From an uncultured Paracoccaceae bacterium (GTDB lineage: Bacteria > Pseudomonadota > Alphaproteobacteria > Rhodobacterales > Rhodobacteraceae), in the NCBI GenBank assembly GCA_937907485.1, contig CALESR010000270.1:1-64000 (forward strand): a stretch of 64,000 nt of DNA, given 5' to 3'. A model generated the notes under the pieces. That model searched no databases. It saw nothing but the letters and a program-made list of their open reading frames with translations, and had not been told where the DNA came from. This document shows positions 62,299-64,000 of the stretch, one piece after another. The position numbers and the translations under genes are program-made. Within the stretch, counting starts at the first letter, position 1, and each line of letters starts with the position of its first letter.

Positions 62299-63447
62299 AT
62301 GCACGGTAAGTTCCTGGTCTTTGCATTGATCGCAGGCGCGGCCGAGGCGCAGGTCTGCGCGCCCGTGGCGGCGCCGCTGGTCAATGCCTGTGACGGGCCG
62401 CGCGTGACGCTGGCGATCGGCGGCGACGTGCTGGTGCATCGGGCGCTGGCGTGGCGTGGGTACGAGCGTGGGTTCTCCAGCCTGTGGGGCGCCGTCGAGC
62501 CGATCTTACAGGCGGCGGATCTGGCGGTGCTGAACCTCGAAGGGCCGGTGGCGGCGGGATTTGCACGCGGCGGGCGGCGGGTGGCCGATCCGGGGCCGGT
62601 GTTCGATGACGTCGTTTATACCGAGTATCCGGCCTTCAATTATCACCCGGTGCTGATCGAGGCGCTGCTCGGGTCAGGCGTCGATGTGGTGACGACGGCC
62701 AACAACCACGCGCTGGACCGCGGACCGACGGGGTTGGACGCGACGCTGGGCGCGCTGGAACGTGCCGGAATGCGCCATGTGGGCGCAGTTCGGGGCGGCG
62801 AGGCGGTTTGGCGGCCGTTGCGGCTGCGGACGGCGGCGGGGCAACTCAGCCTGATCGCGTGCACGTTTTCCACCAATGGCATAGCGGATGCACGGGGTCA
62901 GGTGCCGCACTGCTATGAGGATCGCGCGGGTCTTCTGGCATTGGTGCGAGCCGAGGCCGCAGGCGGCGCCGGTGTGCTGGTGCTGCCGCATTGGGGTCAG
63001 GAGTATGAGCTGGAACCAGATCGCGCGCAGCGGGGGCTGGCGCGCGATCTGGTGGCAGCCGGGGCGATGGCGGTGGTCGGCACGCATCCGCATGTGCCGC
63101 AGCCTTGGGAAATGCTGGTGGGGCCTTCCGGCGTGGTGCCGGTGGTCTATTCGACCGGCAATTTCATCGCCGCGCAGCCGCCTTTGGCACGGGCGACAGG
63201 GATGATCGCCTGGATGGACCTGTGCGCCGGGCCGCGCGGGCCGATGGTGGGCGGGGCGGGTTATGTGCCGATCCAGATGGAGTTCGAGGGCGCCGATCCT
63301 TCGTTGACGCTGGCCGATCAGGGGGCAGCTGGGGTGGCCGGGCGCGCGCTGCTGGCGCGGCAAAGCCCGGGGCGCGAGGTCGCGTTGAGCTGCAATTCGC
63401 CGCGGCGCGCACAGGTCAGGGCGCCCGAGGTGGTGATCGACCGCTGA
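62299..63447 (+). CDS. Exported CapA-family protein
   Basis: 382 residues from ATG 62299, preceded by AGGGTGG; upstream in-frame starts at 62278 (ATG) and 62221 (GTG) exist. A signal peptide (KFLVFALIAGAAEAQ) directs it to the periplasm. CapA-fold motifs: LAIGGDVLVHRAL, LAVLNLEGPVAAGF, TTANNHALDRGPTGLDATL, VLVLPHWGQEYEL and VVGTHPHVPQPWEM, giving the metal-binding Asp, Asn and His set. Related to PgsA of poly-gamma-glutamate synthesis. Unlike the CapA protein of the capsule operon it is secreted. Its link to the ligase gene before it is uncertain. Confidence 0.82.
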   Translation: MHGKFLVFALIAGAAEAQVCAPVAAPLVNACDGPRVTLAIGGDVLVHRALAWRGYERGFSSLWGAVEPILQAADLAVLNLEGPVAAGFARGGRRVADPGPVFDDVVYTEYPAFNYHPVLIEALLGSGVDVVTTANNHALDRGPTGLDATLGALERAGMRHVGAVRGGEAVWRPLRLRTAAGQLSLIACTFSTNGIADARGQVPHCYEDRAGLLALVRAEAAGGAGVLVLPHWGQEYELEPDRAQRGLARDLVAAGAMAVVGTHPHVPQPWEMLVGPSGVVPVVYSTGNFIAAQPPLARATGMIAWMDLCAGPRGPMVGGAGYVPIQMEFEGADPSLTLADQGAAGVAGRALLARQSPGREVALSCNSPRRAQVRAPEVVIDR

Positions 63448-63578
63448 GCCGCGCCAACCGGTCGCAGGGGGCCCATCTTGACGCGTGGCGGTTCCGGGAT
63501 GCAGCCTGAGGGCGCCGCCGTCGCGTTGTGCCGGGCGGCGAACGGTCAGCGGTTTCAACCGGCATCGGAGGTCATGGA

Positions 63579-64000
63579 ATGAGCCTGATGCGACACTCCC
63601 TTGTTTTGTCAGCCGTTTGCGCGTTGATGACGGTGACGGGTCTGCCCGGTCGGGTTGCGGCGGATCAACCCTCGATCCTGATGGTGGCGATCGATCCGGG
63701 GGCGTTGAACCGCGTCGTGCGGCAAGAACTCGGTCGCCCGGCGGCGCGGTCCCTTCGCGCGGCATTGGTCGGCGCCACCTATCGGGTGCCCGAGATCTCG
63801 GACCTGTATGGGCCGGATTGGGTGGTTGTCGATTCGCTGTTTCCCATCCTTAGGGCGTTGCGCGACGCCGCTGTAACCGACCAGCGCCTAAACGAGGTTC
63901 TGGCGGAGGTGAACGAGGCCGCACCCGTGCGCGGTCTGGCGATCACGCCGGCTTTCGGCGGCTGCCTGACAGTGACCTTGTCGGTCGAGGTGCATGACGG
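63579..64000 (+). CDS. Exported protein of unknown function (cut by window end)
   Basis: Open from ATG 63579 to the last base; GGAGG lies seven bases upstream. A signal peptide (LVLSAVCALMTVTGLPGRVA with cleavage near AADQ) is followed by about 115 residues without a recognisable motif. An upstream ATG at 63574 hits a stop after two codons and is not used. No family recognised. Confidence 0.65.
   Translation, partial: MSLMRHSLVLSAVCALMTVTGLPGRVAADQPSILMVAIDPGALNRVVRQELGRPAARSLRAALVGATYRVPEISDLYGPDWVVVDSLFPILRALRDAAVTDQRLNEVLAEVNEAAPVRGLAITPAFGGCLTVTLSVEVHD

Overview
This is a GC-rich, gene-dense chromosomal segment whose gene content fits an alphaproteobacterium, most likely of the Rhodobacterales/Paracoccaceae. 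Pointers are a gene-transfer-agent (GTA) head-spike gene pair of the Rhodobacter type, heavy use of GTG/TTG starts and 4-base start/stop overlaps. All identifications rest on reading translations by eye; no database search was made.

1-2878: the end of an unidentified gene, a Wzt-like polysaccharide ABC ATPase and a GT4 glycosyltransferase. 3016-15406: the most interesting block. It holds an Aur1-like PAP2 membrane enzyme, a GNAT acyltransferase, an acyl carrier protein, a ketoacyl synthase, two hot-dog proteins, a second set of LptF/LptG/LptB-like export proteins with a membrane flippase, a myo-inositol-phosphate synthase, a serine-palmitoyltransferase-like enzyme, an SDR reductase and a CDP-alcohol phosphotransferase. 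Together these read as a possible route for making and exporting an inositol-containing (phospho)sphingolipid. This is inference, but each enzyme class is well supported.

15388-19768: two small glycosyltransferases, a polysaccharide deacetylase, a GT4 enzyme and an outer-membrane protein resembling lipid A deacylases. 19857-24112: a UDP-GlcNAc 4,6-dehydratase-type enzyme and a Wzc-like tyrosine autokinase, both on the minus strand. 24634-42282: a sixteen-gene plus-strand capsule/exopolysaccharide operon containing UDP-sugar dehydrogenases, an epimerase, glycosyltransferases, Wzx, an EpsG/Wzy-like polymerase, a deacetylase, acyltransferases, methyltransferases and a CapA protein. An acyltransferase in it carries a run of twelve Gs. 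42291-44115: a convergent three-gene operon that includes GTA spike proteins, followed at 44352-44957 by the initiating sugar-phosphate transferase. Spikes that bind capsule thus sit inside the capsule locus.

45210-51927: a 6.7-kb integrated element bounded by 18-bp direct repeats, with the right copy forming the 3' end of tRNA-Ser(UGA). It encodes a tyrosine integrase, an AT-rich gene of unknown function, an AlpA-like regulator, a primase-polymerase, a Sel1-repeat protein and several small proteins. It looks like a phage satellite or small genomic island.

52046-64000: a lone hydantoinase/oxoprolinase-type subunit, a 1346-residue hybrid sensor kinase, a DUF1989 protein followed by a class III aminotransferase and a glutamine-synthetase-like ligase, a second CapA-family protein, and a truncated secreted protein at the window edge.
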